Source: Bacillota bacterium
GTDB lineage: Bacteria > Bacillota > Clostridia > Oscillospirales > Acutalibacteraceae
NCBI GenBank assembly: GCA_023397245.1
Contig: JAEWUH010000230.1
Coordinates: 1 to 24,935 of the forward strand
Length of the DNA: 24,935 bases
Direction of reading: 5' to 3'
In this document: positions 7,914-14,892 of the stretch, piece after piece
Layout: every line of letters begins with the position of its first letter
How positions within the stretch are numbered: position 1 is the stretch's first letter
Notes under the pieces: model-generated
Seen by the model: only the letters and a program-made list of their open reading frames with translations
The model's database searches: none
What the model was told of the DNA's origin: nothing
Program-made: the position numbers and the translations under genes

Positions 7914-8324
7914 ATGGAAGACGTTATGGAACAAAAGGCAAAGGAACTGCTGGAAAAATGTGAAACTGTTTCGCTATCCTCGGTCGATGAAAACGGTTAT
8001 CCCAGAATCCGTATTATGTCAAAGCTGAAAACAGACCGCTTTGATAAGCTCTATTTTTCAACGCTGACAGATTCAAAAAAAGTTGGGCATTTCCTTGCTA
8101 ACCCCAAAGCCGGCGTATGCTTTTTTAGCGGGGGCGACAGCGTTACCCTGACGGGGAACGTCGAGGTAAGTCAGGATATTGAACTGAAAAAGAAGCTGTG
8201 GCAGGACGAGTTTATCGACTATTTTACCGATGGGGTAAGCGACCCCAACTACTGCATCCTCACGTTTACCGCAAAAGAAGCGCTGGCCTGCATAGATAAT
8301 CAGTGCGAAACATTACAGTTTTAA
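7914..8324 (+). CDS. Pyridoxamine 5'-phosphate oxidase-fold (flavin-binding) protein
   Basis: The 136-residue protein is of the small split-barrel FMN-binding family, close to general stress protein 26. The order is a helix, then VSLSSVDENGYPRIRIMSKL, then DKLYFSTLTDSKKVGHFLANPKAGVCFF (typical FMN-phosphate strand and turn), then a final CILTFTAKEALACI. The enzyme activity and substrate cannot be read from sequence; homologues bind FMN, F420 or haem. ATG 7914 has GGAGG six bases upstream; longer in-frame starts lie before the operator and promoter. It probably belongs to the regulon of the WYL regulator immediately upstream. Confidence 0.85.
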   Translation: MEDVMEQKAKELLEKCETVSLSSVDENGYPRIRIMSKLKTDRFDKLYFSTLTDSKKVGHFLANPKAGVCFFSGGDSVTLTGNVEVSQDIELKKKLWQDEFIDYFTDGVSDPNYCILTFTAKEALACIDNQCETLQF

Positions 8325-8338
8325 ATCATCCGTATTCC

Positions 8339-8375
8339 ATTGCCCGGCTGAAATTTTTTGGCCGGGCAATTTTTA
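8339..8375 (+). terminator. Terminator after the PNPOx-like gene
   Basis: Ten-bp arms ATTGCCCGGC (8339-8348) and GCCGGGCAAT (8361-8370), a 12-nt loop, then six T. Confidence 0.9.
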
Positions 8376-8424
8376 TAATCAAAGAGAATGGATTGCTCCT
8401 GTACTATGTACTATAATAATATTA

Positions 8425-8476
8425 TATCGTACTACGATAAATAATTATTGACATACTGTAATATATGGAGTATTAT
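8425..8476 (+). promoter_or_regulatory. Promoter and palindromic operator of the DUF2975/Xre pair
   Basis: TTGACA (8448-8453), 17 bases, TATTAT (8471-8476): a near-consensus sigma-A promoter whose start would fall almost on the ribosome binding site. Just upstream is the odd palindrome TATCGTACTACGATA (8425-8439, central C), a probable binding site for the small Xre regulator encoded by the second gene. Confidence 0.7.
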
Positions 8477-8497
8477 ACGTGCAGGGAGGTGTTCCTA

Positions 8498-9064
8498 ATG
8501 AATTCATGTGTTAATCAGTCAAAAGTTTACGGGTTCTTAAGAATGATATTAAACCTGGGCTTTTGGTTTAGCGCGGCGTTCTTTCTGCTTTTTTTGATTT
8601 CCCTGCCGGCCGGTGCGGTGTTCCACAGCAATTTACAATTCAGTCCCAGTATCAGTTTTGACGGACTTTTATTCACTTGTGAAATTGAAAAGGCCGATGC
8701 TTTTTATTGGCAGTACACTTTTATGACGGGAGTGGTTTACTGCCTGGGGCTGCTGTGCATTTGGATGCTTCGCGGCCTTGTATACTCGCTGGACAAAGGT
8801 TCTCCGTTCATACCGAAAAATGTAAACCGAATCCGGATCATCGGGTGGGCGGTTCTTGTTCAGGCCTATCTTCACCAGTTGATTGTCTACCATTATGTGC
8901 AGAAATTTTTGCACACGGCGGCTTATCGTGAGGTCAATGATGTGCTTCAGGCCCGTTTCAACCTGCTGCCGGAAGGCGCGGTTCTGGCGCTGTGTATCCT
9001 GATTCTTGCCGAAGTGTTCCGTTACGGCTGTGTTTTGCAGCAGGAACATGACACGACGGTTTAG
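8498..9064 (+). CDS. DUF2975 four-helix membrane protein
   Basis: The 188-residue protein has four membrane segments, at about 18-45, 72-98, 115-138 and 155-178, with a short loop of extracytoplasmic character between the first two. The end LALCILILAEVFRYGCVLQQEHDTTV matches the typical DUF2975 C-terminus, where an acidic E-x-D tail follows the last helix. Function is unknown; the family is almost always encoded next to a tiny Xre regulator, as here (11 bases apart). ATG 8498 has AGGGAGG eight bases upstream; the upstream in-frame ATG at 8465 lies within the promoter. Confidence 0.85.
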   Translation: MNSCVNQSKVYGFLRMILNLGFWFSAAFFLLFLISLPAGAVFHSNLQFSPSISFDGLLFTCEIEKADAFYWQYTFMTGVVYCLGLLCIWMLRGLVYSLDKGSPFIPKNVNRIRIIGWAVLVQAYLHQLIVYHYVQKFLHTAAYREVNDVLQARFNLLPEGAVLALCILILAEVFRYGCVLQQEHDTTV

Positions 9065-9075
9065 GAGAAAAGAGT

Positions 9076-9279
9076 ATGCCGATTATTATACGTCTGGACC
9101 GGGTTATGGCGGACCGTAAAATTTCACTGAACGAGCTGTCGCAGCTGGTGGGCATCACTCCGGCAAATCTCTCCAATCTGAAAAACGAAAAGGTAAGCGC
9201 GGTAAAGCTCAGCACAATGGAAGCAATCTGCCGTGTGCTGAACTGCCAGCCGGGGGATTTGTTTGAGTACAAACCGTAA
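9076..9279 (+). CDS. Small Xre-family HTH regulator (YozG-like)
   Basis: The 67-residue protein is a single Cro/C1-type HTH: LDRVMADRKISLNELSQLVG then ITPANLSNLKNEKVSAVKLS, ending CQPGDLFEYKP. It has no effector or dimerisation domain. This size and ending are typical of the YozG-type partner of DUF2975 proteins. AGGAG precedes the ATG. It probably controls its own two-gene operon through the palindrome at 8425-8439; that link is inference. Confidence 0.9.
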   Translation: MPIIIRLDRVMADRKISLNELSQLVGITPANLSNLKNEKVSAVKLSTMEAICRVLNCQPGDLFEYKP

Positions 9280-9284
9280 CAGGC

Positions 9285-9312
9285 TTGACTTTCCTGCGGA
9301 TTGTTGTAGAAT
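9285..9312 (+). promoter_or_regulatory. Probable promoter of the DUF2087 gene
   Basis: TTGACT (9285-9290), 16 bases, TAGAAT (9307-9312), beginning six bases after the Xre stop codon. Confidence 0.6.
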
Positions 9313-9355
9313 TTATCTTAACTATTACAATATCTGCCATACAGGAGGAAATAAA

Positions 9356-9652
9356 ATGGATACTATGGATATTACGCCGGAAGAGGAAGAAAAAATCCTC
9401 AAAAATGTTTTCAGCTCGCTGGAGCCTTTAAGATTAAAGGTAATTTCGTCCAAAGCCAAGAAAAAGGAAGTCATTTTCAAAAAGATCGCGGAACAGTTTG
9501 AAAAGGGGAAAACCTATACCGAGATGGACGTAAACGGAATCTTAAAGCAGATTTATCCCGACGACTATTCCACCCTGCGCCGCGGTTTGATTGAAATGGG
9601 CTATATGGAGCGCAAGAGCGACGGCAGCGAATATTGGGTGAAATATTTTTGA
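9356..9652 (+). CDS. DUF2087-domain protein
   Basis: The 98-residue protein has a DUF2087 core in its second half: a basic region LRLKVISSKAKKKEVIFKKI, then YTEMDVNGILKQIYPDDYST and LRRGLIEMGYMERKSDGSEY. The compact winged-helix-like pattern suggests nucleic-acid or regulatory binding, and in other proteins the domain is fused to HTH modules. The function is not established. ATG 9356 has AGGAGG seven bases upstream. No terminator follows; the promoter of the ilv leader begins seven bases after its stop. Confidence 0.8.
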   Translation: MDTMDITPEEEEKILKNVFSSLEPLRLKVISSKAKKKEVIFKKIAEQFEKGKTYTEMDVNGILKQIYPDDYSTLRRGLIEMGYMERKSDGSEYWVKYF

Positions 9653-9658
9653 AAAAAC

Positions 9659-9687
9659 TTGACAATTAAAAATAATTGGAATATGCT
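9659..9687 (+). promoter_or_regulatory. Promoter of the ilv T-box transcript
   Basis: TTGACA (9659-9664), 17 bases, TATGCT (9682-9687), giving a start near 9694. Confidence 0.75.
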
Positions 9688-9693
9688 ATATCA

Positions 9694-9970
9694 CATAATA
9701 TTTTAAATGCGCAGATGGGGACAGACTGCATTAAACCCTGCTTACAGAGAACCGCCGGACGGTGCGAGGCGGTGCGGGAAGTGCATGAAATCGCCCCGGA
9801 GCAGGCGGCTGAACCGAATGTTTCCAAGTAAGCAAGCCCGGAATCCCTCCGTTAAGCGGGAGTGCATTGTTGGATGCACGCAGAGATGCCGTTTTATATA
9901 ACGGTAATTAGAGTGGTACCGCGGAGCTTCGCCTTCGCCTCTTATTTAGAGAGGCGGAGGCTTTTTTATT
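9694..9970 (+). promoter_or_regulatory. Isoleucine-type T-box riboswitch of the ilv operon
   Basis: The canonical T-box GAGTGGTACCGCGG is at 9911-9924, followed by a 12-bp terminator (9931-9942 with 9950-9961, one G-T pair) and six T. In Stem I, GGGG near 9717-9720 pairs with CCCC just 3' of the specifier, and GGAGC supplies the kink-turn strand. The specifier reads GAA-ATC-G, so ATC is the codon presented, which means tRNA(Ile). This agrees with the genes downstream. Confidence 0.92.
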
Positions 9971-10002
9971 TTCACCAGGAAGATATCTAAGGAGGAATAC
10001 GA

Positions 10003-11676
10003 ATGCTTTTAACGGGAGCGGAAATCATCATGGAATGCCTGCTGGAGCAGGGTGCGGATACCGTGTTCGGGTATCCGGGCGGTTCGGTTCTTTATATTTA
10101 CGACGCGCTGTATAAATACAGGGACAGGATCAACCATATCCGTACGGCGCACGAGCAGGGAGCGGCCCACGCGGCCGACGGCTACGCGCGTTCCAGCGGA
10201 AGGACGGGGGTGTGCATCGCAACCTCCGGCCCGGGCGCGACCAATCTGGTGACGGGCATCGCAACGGCTTATATGGATTCCGTTCCGATGGTGGCGATTA
10301 CCGGCAATGTGAGCCGCGACCTTTTGGGACTGGACAGCTTTCAGGAAGTGGATATTACCGGGATCACCATGCCGGTTACCAAGCATAATTATCTGGTCAA
10401 GAATATTGAAAATCTGGCGGATACCATCCGCAGCGCGTTCCGGATTGCCAATTCCGGCCGCAAGGGCCCGGTGCTTGTGGATATCCCGAAGGACGTGACC
10501 GCGCAGAAATACGAGTATACGCCGCTTACCGCGCCTCTGGAGCTGCAAAAACCGGATTTCCCCTTCCCGGAGCGGTTTGACCAGGCGGCAGAAATGATTT
10601 TAAAGAGCGAAAGGCCGTTTGTCTACAGCGGCGGCGGGGTAGTAGCCTCGGAGGCTTCCGAGGAATTAAGAAATTTCGCTTATCGTATCGATGCGCCGGT
10701 TTCTTCCTCGCTCATGTGTCAGGGCGGCTACGACCAGGCGGACCGCCGCTATATCGGTATGCTGGGAATGCACGGAACGAACACCTCCGCGCTGGCAATC
10801 AAAAACTGTGATCTGCTGATTGCGGTGGGCACGCGCTTTTCCGACCGTGTGCTGTGCAACGCGAACCTTTTCGCGCAGCACTGCCCCATCATCCAGATTG
10901 ATATCGACACCGCGGAATTCAACAAAAATATCGACGTAAACCTCAAAATGAAGGGAGACGCAAAGCAGATTCTCGCCCGTCTGAACGAGCTGCTTCCTCA
11001 GCGGAACCACGAAGACTGGATGGGACGCATCGACGGCTGGAAAGAGGAGTTCCCGCTGATGCAGGAGCAGGCTTCTCCCGAAGCCGTTACGCCGAAGGAA
11101 GTTCTGGAAACGCTCAACCGCCTGGCGGGTTCCAAGGCAATCATCGCCACGGAGGTCGGCCAGCACCAGATGTGGGCCGCCCAGTATTATGAATTCCGCG
11201 AGCCTCGCCGGTTTATCACTTCCGGCGGGCTGGGTACGATGGGCTTCGGGCTCGGCGCGGCAATGGGCGCGCAGGTTGCCAACCCGGACAAACGCGTCAT
11301 CAACGTCGCGGGCGACGGCAGCTTTCATATGAACTGCAACGAACTTTCAACGCTGGCTAATTACAATATTCCGGTAATCGAGCTGATCTTCAACAACACC
11401 GTGCTCGGAATGGTACGCCAGTGGCAGAAGCTGTTTTACGACAGCCGCTTTTCCCAGACCACGCTGGATAAAAATACAAACTTTGAAATGCTCGCGCAGG
11501 CGTTCGGCGTAAAGGCGCTGACCATCAAAGAGAAAAAGGATATCGAGCCCGTCCTGAAGGAAGCGCTTTCCCTGCGGGAGCCGGTGCTGATTAACTGCCT
11601 GATCGACAAGGACTACAACGTGCTTCCCATGGTGCCCGCGGGCGGTTCTGTGGAAGACCCGATTTTGGAAATGTAA
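10003..11676 (+). CDS. ilvB: Acetolactate synthase large (catalytic) subunit
   Basis: The 557-residue ThDP enzyme condenses pyruvate with pyruvate or 2-oxobutanoate, the first common step of valine/leucine and isoleucine synthesis. The N-terminal domain holds VFGYPGGSVLYIYDALY and the catalytic glutamate in HEQGAAHAADGYAR. The central domain covers about 190-330. The C-terminal ThDP domain holds GDGSFHMNCNEL...FNN, the Mg/ThDP motif. Length is that of the biosynthetic type. ATG 10003 has AAGGAGG eight bases upstream. It is the first gene after the T-box and is followed after 12 bases by the regulatory subunit. No ilvC or ilvD is in this window. Confidence 0.96.
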   Translation: MLLTGAEIIMECLLEQGADTVFGYPGGSVLYIYDALYKYRDRINHIRTAHEQGAAHAADGYARSSGRTGVCIATSGPGATNLVTGIATAYMDSVPMVAITGNVSRDLLGLDSFQEVDITGITMPVTKHNYLVKNIENLADTIRSAFRIANSGRKGPVLVDIPKDVTAQKYEYTPLTAPLELQKPDFPFPERFDQAAEMILKSERPFVYSGGGVVASEASEELRNFAYRIDAPVSSSLMCQGGYDQADRRYIGMLGMHGTNTSALAIKNCDLLIAVGTRFSDRVLCNANLFAQHCPIIQIDIDTAEFNKNIDVNLKMKGDAKQILARLNELLPQRNHEDWMGRIDGWKEEFPLMQEQASPEAVTPKEVLETLNRLAGSKAIIATEVGQHQMWAAQYYEFREPRRFITSGGLGTMGFGLGAAMGAQVANPDKRVINVAGDGSFHMNCNELSTLANYNIPVIELIFNNTVLGMVRQWQKLFYDSRFSQTTLDKNTNFEMLAQAFGVKALTIKEKKDIEPVLKEALSLREPVLINCLIDKDYNVLPMVPAGGSVEDPILEM

Positions 11677-11688
11677 GGAGGACGCGTT

Positions 11689-12180
11689 ATGAGCCAGAAT
11701 AGTACCGATAGGGAATATGTTTTGTCCGTGCTTGCAAAAAATAATCCGGGCGTGCTTCTGCGCATTTCCGGGCTGTTCAGCCGCCGCTGCTACAATATTT
11801 TAAGCATCGTTGCGGCGCAGACCGAAAACACGGAATATTCCCGCATCTTGATCGTTGTTTCGGGCGACGACCGCATCGTCCGTCAGGTGGATAAACAGCT
11901 GAGCAAGCTGGTGGATGTGGAGGAAGTGAACGTGCTGGAGCGCGAAGAAGCCGTTGTGCGCGAGCATCTTCTCATGAAGGTGGAGCGCAGCCTGCAGAAC
12001 AGCGAAAGGCTGGTGGAAATCGCCAACGTGTTCCACGCCAATATTCTGAATGTCGAGCCGGATTCCATGATTCTGGAGCTGACCGGCGACGCAACCACCA
12101 TCAATTCGTTCATTGAGCTGTATAATCCTTATAATGTGCTGAAAATCCTGCGTACCGGCGCCATGGCGATGATGAAGTAA
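11689..12180 (+). CDS. ilvN: Acetolactate synthase small (regulatory) subunit
   Basis: The 163-residue product has an N-terminal ACT domain (YVLSVLAKNNPGVLLRISGLF, residues about 9-29, then ILSIVAAQTE). A C-terminal ALS_ss_C domain carries ILELTGDATTINSFIELYNP. In the family it binds valine at the ACT interface and activates and feedback-controls the catalytic subunit. AAGGAGG precedes the ATG. It sits in the standard order after ilvB. Confidence 0.95.
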   Translation: MSQNSTDREYVLSVLAKNNPGVLLRISGLFSRRCYNILSIVAAQTENTEYSRILIVVSGDDRIVRQVDKQLSKLVDVEEVNVLEREEAVVREHLLMKVERSLQNSERLVEIANVFHANILNVEPDSMILELTGDATTINSFIELYNPYNVLKILRTGAMAMMK

Positions 12181-12261
12181 ATAACAGGCCAAATATGCAT
12201 AAGCAATTTCTCCGCCGCAGTGACAGAGAGATCATAAATATAAATGATAGGGGATAGCAAT

Positions 12262-13461
12262 TTGCTTACTTTGGATAAAGTTTACCACGCGGCTTACGTC
12301 TTAAAGGACGTCATCCGTAAAACCGATTTGATCAACGCTCCGCTTATCAACCCGGAAAGCCAGATTCACCTGAAAACCGAGAATCTGCAGATTACCGGTT
12401 CCTTCAAGGTGCGCGGCGCATACTACAAAATATCGCAGCTTTCCCAGGAAGATAAGGCAAAGGGAGTCATTGCCTGCTCCGCCGGAAACCACGCGCAGGG
12501 TGTGGCGCTCGCCGCGGCGAAAAACGGAATCAAGTCGCTCATCTGCATCCCCGACGGCGCCCCGATTTCCAAGGTGGAGGCCACCAAAAGCTACGGTGCA
12601 GATGTCTGTCTTGTAAAGGGCGTTTACGACGACGCGTACAAAAAGGCGTGCGAGCTGCAGAAAGAAAGCGGCGCCGCCTTCATCCACCCGTTTGACGATC
12701 CGGACGTGATCGCCGGGCAGGGGACCATCGGGCTGGAAATTCTGGAGCAGCTCCCCGACGTGGACGCGGTGATCGTCCCGGTGGGCGGCGGCGGCCTGAT
12801 TTCCGGCGTGGCCTTCGCGGTGAAAACCCTGAACCCGAACTGCAAGGTTTACGGCGTTCAGGCCTCCGGTGCGCCGAGCATGGTGCGCTCGCTGGAAGAC
12901 CATAAGGTGGAAGCGCTCAAGGGCGTCTCCACTTTCGCGGACGGTATCGCGGTAAAATGCCCCGGCGACCTTACCTATGATCTCTGTTCCAAATATGTGG
13001 ATCAGGTCGTCACCGTTACGGACGACGAAATCGCAACGGCAATCCTCGCGCTGATCGAGCAGCACAAGCTGATTGCCGAAGGCGCGGGCGCGGTCGCCGT
13101 GGCGGCGGCCATGTTCAACAAGGTTGACATCAAAGGGAAAAAAGTGGTATGTTTACTTTCGGGCGGCAATATCGATGTGACCATCCTGTCCCGCGTGATT
13201 GACCGCGGTTTGCTGAAAGCCGGAAGGTCCGGCCAGCTTACGATTGAAATGCTCGACAAGCCCGGCCAGCTCAAGGAGGTTTCCGCCCTCATCGCAGACC
13301 TTGGCGCCAACGTGGTAAGCGTTCACCATGACCGCGCGGGCGAAAATACCGGAATCAATGCCTGTTACCTGCGCATCCGCATGGAAACGAGGAACCACGA
13401 GCATGTGGAGCAGATACGCCAGGCGATTATCAAGGCAGGGTATCATATTGTCAGCCAATAA
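12262..13461 (+). CDS. ilvA: Threonine ammonia-lyase with C-terminal ACT domain
   Basis: This PLP enzyme converts threonine to 2-oxobutanoate and ammonia. The PLP lysine is in TGSFKVRGAYYK, the Gly-rich phosphate loop is VGGGGLISG, and the PLP pyridine-side serine/glycine region is VCLLSGGNID. An ACT domain fills about the last 75 residues (QLTIEMLDKPGQLKEVSALI). The total of about 400 residues matches the short one-ACT form. The TTG at 12262 is preferred because GGGGA lies seven bases upstream and homologues begin near LTLDKVY; the in-frame ATG at 12244 would add six residues with little SD support. It lies 81 bases after ilvN with no terminator between, so it is presumably in the same T-box operon. 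Confidence 0.94.
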   Translation: MLTLDKVYHAAYVLKDVIRKTDLINAPLINPESQIHLKTENLQITGSFKVRGAYYKISQLSQEDKAKGVIACSAGNHAQGVALAAAKNGIKSLICIPDGAPISKVEATKSYGADVCLVKGVYDDAYKKACELQKESGAAFIHPFDDPDVIAGQGTIGLEILEQLPDVDAVIVPVGGGGLISGVAFAVKTLNPNCKVYGVQASGAPSMVRSLEDHKVEALKGVSTFADGIAVKCPGDLTYDLCSKYVDQVVTVTDDEIATAILALIEQHKLIAEGAGAVAVAAAMFNKVDIKGKKVVCLLSGGNIDVTILSRVIDRGLLKAGRSGQLTIEMLDKPGQLKEVSALIADLGANVVSVHHDRAGENTGINACYLRIRMETRNHEHVEQIRQAIIKAGYHIVSQ

Positions 13462-13487
13462 AACGATTGAAAAGAAGGTAAATATTT

Positions 13488-13862
13488 ATGCTTAAAGTGA
13501 TTTCTACGAAAGACGCTCCGGCCGCGATCGGCCCGTATTCCCAGGCGATTGTAAGCAACGGCATGGTCTACGCCAGCGGCCAGATTCCGATCATCCCGGC
13601 GACGGGGGAAATCGCGCAGGGCGATATCACCGTTCAGGCGGAACAGGCGATGAAAAACGTGGGCGCCATTCTGTCCGCCGCGGGTACAAAATTTGAAAAC
13701 GTGGTAAAGACCACCTGCTTTTTAGCAGACATGGCGGATTTTGCCGCATTCAACGCGACCTACGAAAAGTACTTTACCGGCAAGCCGGCGCGTTCCTGCG
13801 TCGCGGTAAAGCAGCTCCCCAAGAGCGTGCTGTGCGAGGTCGAGGTCATCGCGGCGCTGTAA
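13488..13862 (+). CDS. ridA: RidA-family 2-iminobutanoate/2-iminopropanoate deaminase
   Basis: The 124-residue RidA/YjgF protein has all the family marks: AIGPYSQAIVSNGMVYASGQ, the central GAILSAAGTKFENVVKTTCF, and the catalytic arginine in PARSCVAVKQLPKSVLCEVE. It hydrolyses the reactive enamine/imine intermediates released by IlvA, and it sits 26 bases behind ilvA, so the pair forms a product-safety unit. GAAGG precedes the ATG. A strong terminator ends the operon. Confidence 0.95.
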   Translation: MLKVISTKDAPAAIGPYSQAIVSNGMVYASGQIPIIPATGEIAQGDITVQAEQAMKNVGAILSAAGTKFENVVKTTCFLADMADFAAFNATYEKYFTGKPARSCVAVKQLPKSVLCEVEVIAAL

Positions 13863-13885
13863 TCAGCCAAGATTTGATAAGCGAG

Positions 13886-13918
13886 AAATCCCTGTGGAAT
13901 TGTTCCACAGGGATTTTT
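13886..13918 (+). terminator. Terminator of the ilvBNA-ridA operon
   Basis: Perfect 14-bp arms (13886-13899 with 13903-13916, 3-nt loop) with five T at the 3' edge, 23 bases after the ridA stop. Confidence 0.92.
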
Positions 13919-13934
13919 ACACATATAGATATAG

Positions 13935-13963
13935 AAAAAGCCGCCCACTGTGAAGTGAACGGC
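13935..13963 (-). terminator. Strong terminator at the end of the RNA module (minus strand)
   Basis: On the minus strand GCCGTTCAC (13963-13955) pairs with GTGGGCGGC (13948-13940), including two G-T pairs, followed by TTTTT (13939-13935). It faces the ridA terminator and closes transcription coming from the AT-rich island. Confidence 0.8.
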
Positions 13964-14054
13964 TGCATAAATCATAAATAAGGAAAGTGCTATTAAAAAT
14001 AGCAACTTTCCTCCTTGTAGCTGGATTCACGCATATAAATGCCACCCTATCTAC
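13936..14054 (-). ncRNA. Candidate small RNA B: one structured unit plus hairpin
   Basis: The minus-strand RNA is predicted to start at or close to 14054, driven by TTGCAT (14091-14086), 17 bases, TATATA (14068-14063; TATAAT also at 14066-14061). It carries unit 3 (14054-14017; outer stem TTGTAG/CTACAA from 14056 to 14015). Then comes a 14-bp hairpin with one bulged T (14012-13981) and the terminator at 13963-13935. Unit 3 shares the AGGG and TCCAG blocks and the nested stem plan of units 1 and 2. No convincing protein is encoded. It is presumed to be a functional RNA, possibly an antitoxin. Confidence 0.6.
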
Positions 14055-14062
14055 AATATTAT

Positions 14063-14091
14063 TATATAAACAAAATGAATATTTTATGCAA
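14063..14091 (-). promoter_or_regulatory. Promoter B for the second RNA module
   Basis: TTGCAT (14091-14086), 17 bases, TATATA (14068-14063) on the minus strand. The expected start coincides with the first base of unit 3. Confidence 0.6.
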
Positions 14092-14216
14092 TAAATAAGG
14101 GAAGATGTATAAAACATCTTCCCACTCGTGGCTGGACTTATATCTTACGAACGCCCTATCCACAAAAGCTAATCCAAACGTCAACTGGATTTACATCTTT
14201 CGATTACCCTTTTGAC
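14091..14216 (-). ncRNA. Candidate small RNA A: two structured units plus terminator hairpin
   Basis: The minus-strand RNA is predicted to start at 14216 from a consensus promoter. It contains unit 1 (14216-14180; GTCAA/TTGAC outer stem, GGGT/ATCC inner stem, ATC-GAAA-GAT hairpin), a 16-base spacer, and unit 2 (14163-14128; GTGG/CCAC, GGGC/GTCC). It ends in a perfect 10-bp hairpin (14123-14114 with 14108-14099) and a T-rich tail. The stems differ in sequence between units but keep pairing, which is direct evidence of RNA selection. It lies immediately downstream of the toxin-like gene on the same strand. Confidence 0.65.
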
Positions 14217-14222
14217 ATCATT

Positions 14223-14251
14223 ATATTACCATTAAATTATATTATTGTCAA
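14223..14251 (-). promoter_or_regulatory. Promoter A for the first RNA module
   Basis: Perfect TTGACA (14251-14246), 17 bases, TAATAT (14228-14223) on the minus strand, starting four bases after the stop codon of the toxin-like gene. It gives the RNA a source of transcription independent of the toxin gene. Confidence 0.8.
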
Positions 14252-14254
14252 TAC

Positions 14255-14878
14255 TCATTTAATTACAATTTTGCAAAATGTGTTATTGTTTGTAAAATCA
14301 ATTTCATACGGTTCTTTTAAATGATTTTTGATTGTTTGAACAATATCCTTTTTATGTAGTTTATCAATCTCAATACAAGAAAATGAAACCGTAGATAAGG
14401 AATCATCATATTCGAAGAAATCAGTACTTCTAAAGGGCACTGCAGAGAAAAATGTCTGACATTGTTTATCAAACCAAGCGTATTGTCTATAATATTCTCT
14501 ATATTCCTTTTGTGCTTGATCTGTAGATGCTTTAATATACCCAACTAATTTAGTTAATACACGATTTAATTCGTGTGGAGTAATGACCATCATGTCTTGA
14601 CTTTGTTTCGATAAAAATTTAACTCCTATATGTCTTTTATGCCTTACTTGGACTTTATCTATTAATGCAATTGAATTAGTGCTTAAAATTCTACAGCAAA
14701 AATTTTTTTTGTCATTTTTCCAATTTTCTCTATTAAAAGATGTTAAAGGAATAATAAAATACATATCTTTTTCTTTACGATTTTGAATGATAATTGATGG
14801 ATGACTACCACAAAATTCGGATTTGGATTTTCCATCTAAATCAATATCATAAATGCCGCCATTGACAAACCACTGCAT
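14255..14878 (-). CDS. MazF/PemK/ToxN-fold endoribonuclease toxin-like protein
   Basis: The 207-residue protein follows the MazF/Kid plan in its first 90 residues: GIYDIDLD (8-15), GSHPSIIIQN (24-33, where MazF has RPxxIIQN), YFIIPLTS (40-47, the PxTS strand), and SIALIDKVQVRHKRHI (69-84, like the MazF QIRTVDKRR strand). PLTS followed by a nearby W also resembles type III ToxN/AbiQ toxins. A helical, charged C-terminal extension (about 100-207) makes it longer than a typical MazF. ATG 14878 has GGAG ten bases upstream; the GTG at 14887 is adjacent to that GGAG and is rejected. No protein antitoxin gene is next to it; structured RNAs follow on the same strand. Codon use is far more AT-rich than its neighbours, suggesting transfer. 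The RNase activity is inference. Confidence 0.7.
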   Translation of the reverse strand: MQWFVNGGIYDIDLDGKSKSEFCGSHPSIIIQNRKEKDMYFIIPLTSFNRENWKNDKKNFCCRILSTNSIALIDKVQVRHKRHIGVKFLSKQSQDMMVITPHELNRVLTKLVGYIKASTDQAQKEYREYYRQYAWFDKQCQTFFSAVPFRSTDFFEYDDSLSTVSFSCIEIDKLHKKDIVQTIKNHLKEPYEIDFTNNNTFCKIVIK

Positions 14879-14892
14879 TTTATTCACACTCC

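Larger units (their letters stand above)
14017..14216 (-). repeat. Three diverged RNA repeat units
   Basis: Units of 37, 36 and 38 bases lie at 14216-14180, 14163-14128 and 14054-14017. Shared blocks are an initial GT, AGGG at about positions 7-10, TCCAG about 10 bases before the end, and a final AC. Outer-stem pair 3 is C-G, G-C and A-T in the three units, and inner-stem pair 4 is T-A, C-G and T-A. A further related copy was not found in the window. Confidence 0.75.

Noticed and set aside
10009..10548. Long minus-strand frames opposite ilvB, ilvA and prmA (for example 10009-10548, 12301-13065, 17357-18283)
   Set aside because: These are codon-bias artefacts of GC-rich sense genes; no domain is recognisable and the sense products are certain.
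13760..14005. Minus-strand frame from TTG 14005 behind AAGGAGG, with a hydrophobic start (LLFLIALSLFMIYAAVHFTV), resembling a small membrane toxin
   Set aside because: The spacing from AAGGAGG to TTG is only four bases. The frame runs through two hairpins that are better explained as RNA structure, then reads antisense into ridA. I treat it as non-coding, but it is worth remembering as an alternative type I toxin reading.
13917..14117. Minus-strand 66-residue frame across the RNA modules
   Set aside because: It has no ribosome site, begins inside the hairpin of RNA A and overlaps promoter B and unit 3; the stems explain the sequence better.
13960..14216. CRISPR array as an explanation of the repeats
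   Set aside because: The units are diverged, irregularly spaced, internally structured and separated by promoters; there are no identical repeats or spacers and no cas genes.
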